64,000 nucleotides of DNA from Clostridia bacterium (GTDB taxonomy: Bacteria; Bacillota; Clostridia; Oscillospirales; Acutalibacteraceae), in the NCBI GenBank assembly GCA_017521425.1, contig JAFXCQ010000030.1, positions 1-64,000 of the forward strand, written 5' to 3'. Below, piece by piece: positions 51,185 to 59,900 of the stretch. Every line of letters begins with the position of its first letter. Positions within the stretch are counted from its first letter, which is position 1. A program made the position numbers and the translations under genes. The notes under the pieces were generated by a model that did not search any database, had not been told where the DNA came from, and saw only the letters and a list, made by a program, of their open reading frames with translations.

Positions 51185-52126
51185 ATGGCATTAAAACAAG
51201 AAAGAAAAAAACAATTAGTAGCGTCACTTTTACTGACACTTGCCGCTTTTATATGGGGTAGCGCATTTGTAGCACAAAGTGAAGCGTTAGATATTTTAGG
51301 CCAATTTACATTTTTGGCATCGCGTTCATTTTTAGGTGTTTTAACACTTATTCCTGTTTCTCTGGTAATTTATAAAAAAGGGCAGAAATCGGGCTCAGGT
51401 GAACACAATGAATATAAAACATTCTTTTCAAAGGATTTAATATTGGGCGGTACTCTTTGTGGTGTTGTTTTGTTTGCCGCATCTGCGCTGCAACAAGTTG
51501 GAATTATTTCATCGGGGGTAGGTAAATCAGGCTTTTTAACTACGCTTTACATATTAGCGGTACCAATTTTAGGGCTGTTTTTAAAAAGAAGAATTAAACC
51601 TTTTATGTGGGTGTGTATAGCACTCGGTGTTGTTGGAATGTACTTTTTATGTGTAAGCGAAACAAGTGCATTGAATTTCGGCGATTTTATGCTTATACTC
51701 TGTGCGGTTTGCTTCGGTGTGCATATTATGATAATCGACCACTTTGTAAAAAAGGTTGACGGAGTCCGTCTTTCCTTGGTGCAGTTTTTCGTTGTGGGTG
51801 TTTTATCACTCATTACTGCGTTGATTTTTGAAACAATTGACTTTGCTTTAATTAAAGCTGCGTTCATTTCAATATTCTATGCGGGTGTTTTATCATCAGG
51901 TGTTGCTTACACATTACAGATTGTATCTCAAAAGAATTTAAGCCCGACAGTCGCAAGTCTTTTAATGAGTCTTGAAGCGGTGTTTGCGGCACTTTCGGGT
52001 GCGGTATTCGGCGAAAGACTTACAGGTAATGAAATATTTGGTTGTATATTAGTGTTTATAGCAATAATATTAGCACAGTTACCAATAGAAAACCTCAAAA
52101 TTAAGAAACCATCAGCAAATCATTGA
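51185..52126 (+). CDS. DMT superfamily EamA transporter
   Basis: 313 residues with ten predicted membrane helices in two EamA repeats (about 12-155 and 165-305). The N-terminal ASLLLTLAAFIWGSAFVAQ and the C-terminal LSPTVASLLMSLEAVFAALSGAVFGE are typical of the family. The substrate is unknown; metabolite or amino-acid export is usual. It starts three bases after mcsB. The 5' arm of its terminator lies inside the last coding bases. Confidence 0.88.
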   Translation: MALKQERKKQLVASLLLTLAAFIWGSAFVAQSEALDILGQFTFLASRSFLGVLTLIPVSLVIYKKGQKSGSGEHNEYKTFFSKDLILGGTLCGVVLFAASALQQVGIISSGVGKSGFLTTLYILAVPILGLFLKRRIKPFMWVCIALGVVGMYFLCVSETSALNFGDFMLILCAVCFGVHIMIIDHFVKKVDGVRLSLVQFFVVGVLSLITALIFETIDFALIKAAFISIFYAGVLSSGVAYTLQIVSQKNLSPTVASLLMSLEAVFAALSGAVFGERLTGNEIFGCILVFIAIILAQLPIENLKIKKPSANH

Positions 52127-52146
52127 TTTACTGATGGTTTCTTTTA
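52106..52146. terminator. Terminator between eamA-type and ktrA genes
   Basis: AAACCATCAG (52106-52115) pairs with CTGATGGTTT (52131-52140), followed by CTTTTATT. The stem includes the EamA stop codon region and lies directly before the convergent ktrA stop. Confidence 0.8.
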
Positions 52147-52797
52147 TTATGTCTTATTTGCTAATTTGAATACATCATTTTGAGTGCCTAAAATCATTAT
52201 GTGGTCATTCTCAACGAATTTGTAGTTAGCACCGGGAGCACCTGTTACTCTGTCACCGTTTTTAATAACGATAATGTTGACTTTATAGTTCTTACGGACA
52301 TCTACTTCCTGAATGGTTTTACCAATCCAACTAACTAAAACAGGGATTTCGTAAATTGCATATTCATCTGTAATCTGAATTAAATCAAAAATATTCTTTG
52401 CGTTATATTTAATACCGGTTTTTTCTGCAATTTCTCTTTCAGGGTAAATTGTATCATCTGCACCGATTTTCTTTAAAAGGTTTGCCTGTCTGTCGCGTTT
52501 AGCAACAGAGACAACCTTTTTAGCACCTAATTCTTTAAGCAAAGAGGTGATTTCTAAAGATGCCTGAAAATCTCTGCCTATACAAACGAAACAAATATCG
52601 AAATTGTTTATACCTAATGAACGAAGAACACCTTCATTTTTACAGTCACCGATAAATGAGTCGGGGAATATACTGTTGAGTGCTTCAACCTTTTCCTCAT
52701 TTTTATCTACTATAACAATGTCATTACCAAGGTCGAGCATTGTTTTTGCTAAATGCTTACCAAATCTGCCTACGCCAATTACAAGTATTGATTGCAT
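52147..52797 (-). CDS. ktrA: Potassium channel regulatory subunit KtrA/TrkA-type
   Basis: 216-residue cytoplasmic RCK protein. The Rossmann NAD/ATP-binding motif ILVIGVGRFGKHLAK is followed by the TrkA-C domain (about 140-216; GKTIQEVDVRKNYKVNII). It forms the gating ring for the KtrB membrane subunit encoded 37 bases upstream. In other Firmicutes this ring can also bind c-di-AMP at the TrkA-C domain; here that is inference. Confidence 0.9.
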   Translation of the reverse strand: MQSILVIGVGRFGKHLAKTMLDLGNDIVIVDKNEEKVEALNSIFPDSFIGDCKNEGVLRSLGINNFDICFVCIGRDFQASLEITSLLKELGAKKVVSVAKRDRQANLLKKIGADDTIYPEREIAEKTGIKYNAKNIFDLIQITDEYAIYEIPVLVSWIGKTIQEVDVRKNYKVNIIVIKNGDRVTGAPGANYKFVENDHIMILGTQNDVFKLANKT

Positions 52798-52834
52798 AAC
52801 TATTTCTCCTGTATAAAAATATATAAAATAAATT

Positions 52835-54178
52835 TTAACCTACAATAACATTTTCTTTTGGTCTGTCAATTGGTGCATTAACTTTCTTTTCTGCTAAAGT
52901 CAGCATAAGTGTCAAACCACCGACTCTACCACCAAACATAAGGGCAATAACAACTAATTTTGAAACACCTGAAAGTTCTGTTGTAATACCTTTTGAAAGA
53001 CCTGAAGTGCTTATAGCGCTTATTGTTTCAAAAATTGTGTCGGTGATAGTGAAATTATCAATAGTACATATAACAGCAGTTGCTGTAAATACCGCGATAA
53101 TATAAATAACTAAAATTGCAACAGATTGTTTTAATACTTCTGTTGGTATTGAGCGTTTGAATACCTGAGGGTGAGTGTTGTTTCTTGCGGCGGCAATTGT
53201 GAAGACAAAAAGAACTGCAACAGTTGTAACTTTAATACCGCCACCGGTCGAACCTGAACCTGCACCAATAAACATTAAAAGGTCTGTAAGCATTTCACTG
53301 CCCTGAGAAACCTGTGTATAATCGAGTGTTGCGAAACCTGCATTTCTCGGTGTTACTGATGCGAAAAATGCTTTTAAAACCTTTTCCCAGATTGGTAATC
53401 CCTCAAACAAGTTTTTATCTTCAAAAATCATAAAGAGCAAAGCACCACCAACAAACAAAATAAAGTTTGTTGCGAAGACTAATTTTGAGTGTAAAGAATA
53501 TTTCTGGAAATTAAATTTATGGTTGATAACATCATCCCAGACAAGAAAACCAACACCGCCAATTATGATAAGTACAATCAGCGTTACACATACGAGCGGG
53601 TCATCGTGATAAGAAGTCAACGAAGAAAAAGGTGCTTTAATTCCCATTAAATCAAAACCTGCATTACAAAAAGCAGAAACCGAGTGGAAAATTGAAAGTT
53701 CAATTCCCGGTCCCACTCCGAATTCCGGGCAATATCTTATTGCTAAAATTGCAGCACCTATAAGTTCGGTGATGAATGTAACAAAAAATATTCTTTTTAA
53801 TAATTTTACAACACCGCTTAAACGAAGTGTTCCTTCTGACTGCATAAGTACGCGTCTTTCGTAAATTCCTATACGTTTTCTTAAAAAGAGTGAAAACATA
53901 GAAATAACAATAATGAATCCTAAATTACCTATTTGTATAAGTAACAGGATTACTATTCTTCCGAAAAGTGACCAGTGTGTATATGTATCATAAAGAACAA
54001 GCCCTGCACCGCTCATGGCGCTTGTTGAAGTGAATATTGCGTTTAAAACAGGTGTCATAGTGCCTGTAGCAGAAGAAATAGGTAAAGTCAGTATTGTAGC
54101 ACCTATTAAAGTCAGGAGTGCGAAACTTAACACAATTGTCTGTGTGTAAGTGAATTTTTCACGAAGTTTTTCAAGCAT
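52835..54178 (-). CDS. ktrB: Potassium transporter membrane subunit KtrB/TrkH-type
   Basis: 447-residue membrane protein of the SKT superfamily, four M1-P-M2 repeats with pore motifs such as SAMSGAGLV, SVSAFCNAGFD and ISAISTSGLSKG. It has the short N-terminus typical of KtrB rather than the long TrkH. It probably couples K+ to Na+ influx. It is the first gene of the ktrB-ktrA unit on the minus strand, with an upstream region of 189 bases shared with the divergent cyclase gene. Confidence 0.9.
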   Translation of the reverse strand: MLEKLREKFTYTQTIVLSFALLTLIGATILTLPISSATGTMTPVLNAIFTSTSAMSGAGLVLYDTYTHWSLFGRIVILLLIQIGNLGFIIVISMFSLFLRKRIGIYERRVLMQSEGTLRLSGVVKLLKRIFFVTFITELIGAAILAIRYCPEFGVGPGIELSIFHSVSAFCNAGFDLMGIKAPFSSLTSYHDDPLVCVTLIVLIIIGGVGFLVWDDVINHKFNFQKYSLHSKLVFATNFILFVGGALLFMIFEDKNLFEGLPIWEKVLKAFFASVTPRNAGFATLDYTQVSQGSEMLTDLLMFIGAGSGSTGGGIKVTTVAVLFVFTIAAARNNTHPQVFKRSIPTEVLKQSVAILVIYIIAVFTATAVICTIDNFTITDTIFETISAISTSGLSKGITTELSGVSKLVVIALMFGGRVGGLTLMLTLAEKKVNAPIDRPKENVIVG

Positions 54179-54299
54179 TTTCTGAATACTCCAACCCGAA
54201 ATAAATTTTTATGTTAGTATAGCACAGTGTCTTTAAAGTTGCAAGTATCAAGTGTGTAAGTTTTAAGTAGAAAATCAACAAAAAACACATTGTAAAACA

Positions 54300-54328
54300 T
54301 TGATTTTTTATGTATATTATGGTATATT
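54300..54328 (+). promoter_or_regulatory. SigA-type promoter of the cyclase gene
   Basis: TTGATT (54300-54305), 17 bases, TATATT (54323-54328), about 40 bases before the start codon. The GGTATATT -10 form also occurs at the phosphorelay promoter. Confidence 0.65.
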
Positions 54329-54367
54329 TTAAAATGTATAATTATTTTTGAAAAATGGTGAGTTTCT

Positions 54368-56179
54368 ATGAAACACTTTAATAGAATTTTAGTGTCATTT
54401 TTGGCAGGTGTAATTGCATTTTCTGCGGTTTATTTTAACTTACTTTCTATTGTAGATAAATCGGCGGAGGATATTTTATACCATAAAAGCTCGGGCACAA
54501 TGGGGCAGATAAGAATTATAAAAATTGATGACAAAACAATGAATGAACTTGGCGACATTTCTACATGGGACCGTTCTATTTATACAAAACTTTTAAATAC
54601 ACTTTGTGTGTCAGAAGAGAATAGTCCTGCAGTAGTTGGTTTTGATATCCTTCTTTCAAGTGAAAAAGATGAAAAAACAGATAAAGAATTTTCAGAAGTG
54701 TGTAAAAAATATAATAATGTTGTTTGCGGTTTTAGTTATGTTTTCTCAAAAGAATTACAAGAAGGTGAAAAGGGTTTCCTTTTAGAAAACTCGATGACTG
54801 TAAAGGATAAGGTTTTACCATATAAAGAATTGAGAGAAGTAGTAGATATCGGCTTTGTCAATGCACTTATGGATAACGATGACAGTTTTATAAGAAGCTC
54901 TTTTTTAACATTCAATGAAACAGAAGATATAACTACCCAAAGTTTCAGTATGAAAGTTTATGAGAAGTATATGGAAAGTCAGGGGCTTGAAGCAAATTAC
55001 CCAACAGATAAGAGCATTATGGATTTTCGTTACAGCGGTAAAGCGGGTGACTATGAAAATGTTTCACTTATTGATGTGCTTAACGGAACTGTTCCTGCAT
55101 CTGCATTTGATGACTGCATTGTTTTAGTTGGTGCTTATGCTGCTGGTATGATGGACGCTTACTTCGTTCCTGTTGACAGAAGCAGTCAGATGTATGGGGT
55201 TGAAATTCATGCAAATGTTATTGAAGCTATAATTGAGGGCAGAACTTTAGAAAATGTAAATAAAATAGTTGATGCTTTGATAAGTGCAATTATTATTGCG
55301 TTTATTACTTTTGTTTGCTGGAATTTAAGTGTGGTTAAAACCATCATTGTTTGTCTTGGGGTAGCGATACTCAAACTTTTATCAGGTTTTGTCTTGTTTA
55401 ATATGGGGTACACCATGAATGTTTTAAGTGTTCCTGTTTTAGCGGTTGTTATTGCAATTATTTATGTTGCTGTTCACTACTATAAAGCGAGAATTGCTAA
55501 AAAGAGTATTGAAAAAGCATTCAGTAAATATGTAGCACCACAGGTGGTTGAAGAAATAGCAAAAGACGGTACTTATGAATTGAAACTTGGCGGTGAAAAT
55601 CGCGATATTGCAGTAATGTTTGTTGATATCCGTGGATTTACATCACTTTCAGAAAGTCTTGAACCTGAACAAGTTGTTGATATTTTAAATGATTATCTTG
55701 AACTTACAACCCGTTGTATTTTTCGTCATGGTGGTACACTTGACAAGTTTGTTGGTGATGCAACTATGGCAGTGTTCAATTCACCATTTGATACAGAAGA
55801 TTATATTTACAAAGCAATTCTTACCGCTTGGGATATTGTCAAAGGTGGTAACAAAATAGAAAAAGAATTCGTAGAAAAATTTGGTGAAAGTGTTGGTTTT
55901 GGTGTTGGTATCAACTGTGGTCCTGCAGTTGTTGGTAATATTGGTTGCGATTTCCGTATGGATTATACTGCCATTGGTGATACAGTAAACACCGCGGCGC
56001 GTCTTGAAGCGAATGCACCAAGAGGTACTGTTTACATAAGTCACGAAGTCAGGGAGGCTTTAGGTGATAGGATTACCGTAGAAGATGTTGGCGAAATTCC
56101 GCTTAAGGGTAAATCGAATGGTGTATTTGTTTATACAGTTACAGGCGTTGTAGGTTACGAAAGCCCGGAGGGTGAGTAA
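54368..56179 (+). CDS. CHASE2-domain class III adenylate cyclase
   Basis: 603 residues. An N-terminal membrane helix (about 5-27) precedes an extracytoplasmic CHASE2 sensor (about 30-290; DDKTMNELG, VVGFDILLS, ILVGAYAAGMMDAYFVP-type ending). Three membrane helices (about 300-375) follow. The class III cyclase domain (about 405-595) has metal-binding Asp420 (FVDIRGFT) and Asp464 (FVGDATMA). Lys460 and Asp532 (MDYTAIGD) are the substrate-reading residues expected for ATP rather than GTP. It should make cAMP in response to an outside signal. It starts the cluster with a TIM-barrel gene four bases on, the FecR-LRR gene and a cNMP-binding protein gene. Confidence 0.92.
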   Translation: MKHFNRILVSFLAGVIAFSAVYFNLLSIVDKSAEDILYHKSSGTMGQIRIIKIDDKTMNELGDISTWDRSIYTKLLNTLCVSEENSPAVVGFDILLSSEKDEKTDKEFSEVCKKYNNVVCGFSYVFSKELQEGEKGFLLENSMTVKDKVLPYKELREVVDIGFVNALMDNDDSFIRSSFLTFNETEDITTQSFSMKVYEKYMESQGLEANYPTDKSIMDFRYSGKAGDYENVSLIDVLNGTVPASAFDDCIVLVGAYAAGMMDAYFVPVDRSSQMYGVEIHANVIEAIIEGRTLENVNKIVDALISAIIIAFITFVCWNLSVVKTIIVCLGVAILKLLSGFVLFNMGYTMNVLSVPVLAVVIAIIYVAVHYYKARIAKKSIEKAFSKYVAPQVVEEIAKDGTYELKLGGENRDIAVMFVDIRGFTSLSESLEPEQVVDILNDYLELTTRCIFRHGGTLDKFVGDATMAVFNSPFDTEDYIYKAILTAWDIVKGGNKIEKEFVEKFGESVGFGVGINCGPAVVGNIGCDFRMDYTAIGDTVNTAARLEANAPRGTVYISHEVREALGDRITVEDVGEIPLKGKSNGVFVYTVTGVVGYESPEGE

Positions 56180-56182
56180 GTT

Positions 56183-56959
56183 ATGAAAAAAATACTTGTA
56201 ATTCCTGACATAGAAAATATAGAAAAGTCATTATCTCTTGCAAACGAATATAATCTCGGTTTCGAATATAATGATTTTTTTACTTCTGATGTTTTGGATG
56301 ATGAATTAAAAAAGAAAGAAATTATAAAAAAATACAAATCTCAAAAACTGCCTGATTACACAACGAATCACGGTGCGTTTATTGATGTTTTACCGTTTAG
56401 TGCAGATAAAAAAATAAAAGAAGTTGCCTATATCCGCATAAAACAAAGTATTGATGTGAGCAAGGGGATAGGTGCAAAGGTAGTTGTGTTTCATCTTAAT
56501 TACAATCCACTTTTAAAAGTAGAAAGTTATGTTAATGATTTTGTTAAAAAGAATGTTGATATATGGCAAAGGATATTAAATGAAAATCCTGGAATCAGTA
56601 TTTATATTGAAAATATGTTTGAACAAAATCCTATTGTTTTAAAATCAGTTGCAAAGGATTTGTGTAAAAATGATAATTTTGGCATTTGTCTTGATTGGGC
56701 ACACGCCACTCTTTCTGGTGTGTCACCCGAGCTTTGGGCAGAAGAGTTAAAGGATTATGTAAAACACATTCATATAAACGACAATGATTTGAATTCTGAT
56801 GGTCATCTCCCGTGGGGTGGTGGTAACCTTGACAGAAACTTATTTTATAGTTGTTACGACAGATTTTTGAGTGATTCAACAATTTTAATTGAAACAACTA
56901 ATGTAGATGAACAATTAAAATCATTAAGACAACTTGAAAAAGATGGTTTTATAAAATAA
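56183..56959 (+). CDS. Xylose-isomerase-like TIM-barrel protein
   Basis: 258 residues of the sugar phosphate isomerase/epimerase (AP endonuclease 2) superfamily. The barrel's metal-site segments are seen: HGAFIDVLPFS, VVFHLNYNP, IYIENMF, FGICLDWAHATLSG, KHIHINDNDLNSDGHLPWGGG. Those His, Glu and Asp positions fit a divalent-metal site. It starts three bases after the cyclase stop and lies before the FecR-LRR gene, a position that looks operonic. No substrate can be named. Confidence 0.8.
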   Translation: MKKILVIPDIENIEKSLSLANEYNLGFEYNDFFTSDVLDDELKKKEIIKKYKSQKLPDYTTNHGAFIDVLPFSADKKIKEVAYIRIKQSIDVSKGIGAKVVVFHLNYNPLLKVESYVNDFVKKNVDIWQRILNENPGISIYIENMFEQNPIVLKSVAKDLCKNDNFGICLDWAHATLSGVSPELWAEELKDYVKHIHINDNDLNSDGHLPWGGGNLDRNLFYSCYDRFLSDSTILIETTNVDEQLKSLRQLEKDGFIK

Positions 56960-56978
56960 ATCGAAAGGAGGGCTGATT

Positions 56979-59900
56979 GTGGCAGTTAATAAAAATTCAA
57001 AAAAGACCAGAGTGTTTGTAATTATATTTCTTGTTGTTGCAATTCTCGTAACTGCTCTGACAACAGTTCTCTCTTTCGGTGAATCTGAAAGTAGCTACAG
57101 AACAATAACTGTTATTGAGGTTACAGGTACAGTTGGTGTAGCACATAATGATATAGAGTATCAGGCATATACCGGTATGCACCTTGAAGAAGGTTATTCT
57201 GTTGTAACTTCGGGTAATAGCTATATAAGACTTCTTCTTGATGATGATAAATATGTTAAATTAGAAGCTGGTAGCAAGGCGACATTTGAAGAGGTTAGTG
57301 GTGGCAAAACTGCAATAAGAATTGAGCGTGGTTCAATTGTTGCAGAAGTAACGAGACCTTTAGAAATCGACGAAGATTTTATTGTCAATACTCCAAACGC
57401 AGTTTTAGCGGTGCGCGGTACACTTTTCAGAGTTGATTTATCACGCAATGAAAAGGGTGAGATTAATACAGATGTTATGACCTATGGTGGTGCGGTTTCA
57501 AGTAAACGCGTTCAACCTGACGGAAAAGTTGAAGATATAGAACTTACAATAAAGCAGGGCTTTAAAGCAACTGTTAATATGGATGATAAAGAGACAGTTT
57601 ACCTCGTAGATGATATTAAGGTCGATTTAAACGCTTTGGTTGGTACAGAAAATACTGACACAACAATGACAGAAACAAATGCAAACGGTGAAATTGTGAA
57701 TACACCAATTACATTGGAAAGTATATTAAAGCCTATTGTAATTGAAGATATTCCTGATGAAGATTTGGTTGACATTTACTTTGCAAGTGAAAATGGTCAC
57801 TCATTGTTTGTTGAAACAGAAGAAATTTCAGAGCAAATAGAAAAACGCGAAATAAATATAATAGCACAAACATCAGTTTACGAAAAAGCAGATAAAATTG
57901 AAAATCCTATTGAAATGGTTATTCCTGATGATAACGTTCCTCTTGCAAATACTACAGAGGGCGTAACAGAGCCTGCGGTGATGGTTCTGGGTCCGCCAAC
58001 AGATGGTTTGGGTGAAACAACCGAGTCAACAACAGTTTCGGTTACAGCAGAAACTGCAACTATTCAGACAACCGAGAACACAACAAAACCAACTGTTTCA
58101 ATTACTGAACTGCCTACAAAGCCGACAGTTTCTACAACAGAGAAAATAACTGAAACTACAACAGAGAGTACTACAGTTCATACTCATTCTGAATATACTG
58201 AAGAGGTTAAACCAACCTGTACAAAGACTGGTAAAGTAATAGTAAAATGTTCTGAATGTGGTGAAATTCTTTCTGAAAAAATCATAAATAAGCTCGGTCA
58301 CGCAACTGAAAAAATAACTGTAGAAGCAACTTGTACAGAGGATGGCAAGGAAACAGAAAAATGTACAGTTTGTGGAGAGATAGTATCAGAAACAGTGATA
58401 GAAAAATCAGGTCATACAACTGAAAAAATAACTGTAGAAGCAACTTGTACAGAGGATGGCAAGGAAACAGAAAAATGTACAGTTTGTGGAGAGACTGTGT
58501 CAGAGACAATTCTTACTGCAACAGGTCATAAACCAATTTATTCTGGTTCCAAAGATGCTCATACAGAGTGTGAAATTTGTTATGAGATTTTATCTGCTGA
58601 CCATACATATACCACTAATACAGTTGATGCAACATGTACACAGGATGGTGGTACAAATTATATCTGTGAATGTGGTTATAATTACACAGATATAATTCCT
58701 GCAGTGGGTCATACTGAAACAAACGCAGGTGAGCCGGATGCTCATACAAAATGTTCTGTTTGTGGTTATACACTTACAGATGGCACATCACATAGTTATA
58801 CTGATACAGAAACTATAGAAGCTACTTGTACTACAGAGGGCGAGCTTACTCATACTTGCTCTTGTGGTTGGAGCTATACCGAAGAAATACCGGCAAGTCA
58901 TAAGAAGTCTGTCGATGGCACTACTTGTAGTGGTTGTGGCGGTGTCTGGGTAGATTTAAACAGTACCAATTTTCCTGACAGTATGTTTTTGTCGTATTTG
59001 AGCACTACTTATGATACGGACGGTAACAATGCTTTAATAGGTGATGAAGTAACAGGTGTTGTTGCTATAAATGTTTCTGGCAATAGTACAACAGATGGTG
59101 GTTACACCGATTTAACAGGTATTGAGAATTTTGTAAACTTAACGAATATTAACTGTTCTTATAATTCAAATATTGAAACCCTTGATTTATCGGGACTTAC
59201 ATCTCTTACAAATCTTGATGTTACAGGTCTTACAGGACTTAAAACATTGAATGTTTCAGGTACCAGTCTTGATGAAAGTAATATTACAGGACTTGAAACC
59301 TGTATAGCACTTGAAGATTTAAATGTAAGTGAAACAAATATTACACAATTAGTTCTAAATGCGAATACAAAACTAAAGACACTTGATTTAAGTAATTGCA
59401 GTGCTCTTACATCATTTGCTATTGACGATAGCAATACAACTTATGCTTTGCAGAGTGTTGATTTAAGCGGTTGCACATCACTCGAAGTCTTAACAATCAA
59501 TAATGCTTTAAATCTTACCACAGTTGATTTTACTGATACAACTGCGATAAAAACTATTGACCTCGGTGGTTGTCAGGGTATTACGGGTGTACTCAATGTA
59601 AGTAATAAGACTGATTTAACAAGCCTTACAATGGGCGCATTAATCAGAGTTACAAGTCTTAATGTTACTGGTTGTACAAATCTTGTGAGCATAGATGCTT
59701 CGGCTTGCTCTCAGCTTTCAACTGTTCAGGGACTTAGTGGTTGTACATCACTTACAACACTTACCTTGAATGGTACAGGACTTACAAGTGTTGATGTAAC
59801 ATCTAACTCTGCACTCGCTACGTTAAATGTTGCAAATTGTAGTAGTTTAACTAATCTTAATGCAATGCGTTCAACTGAAAGCACTACACTAAGTTCAGTT

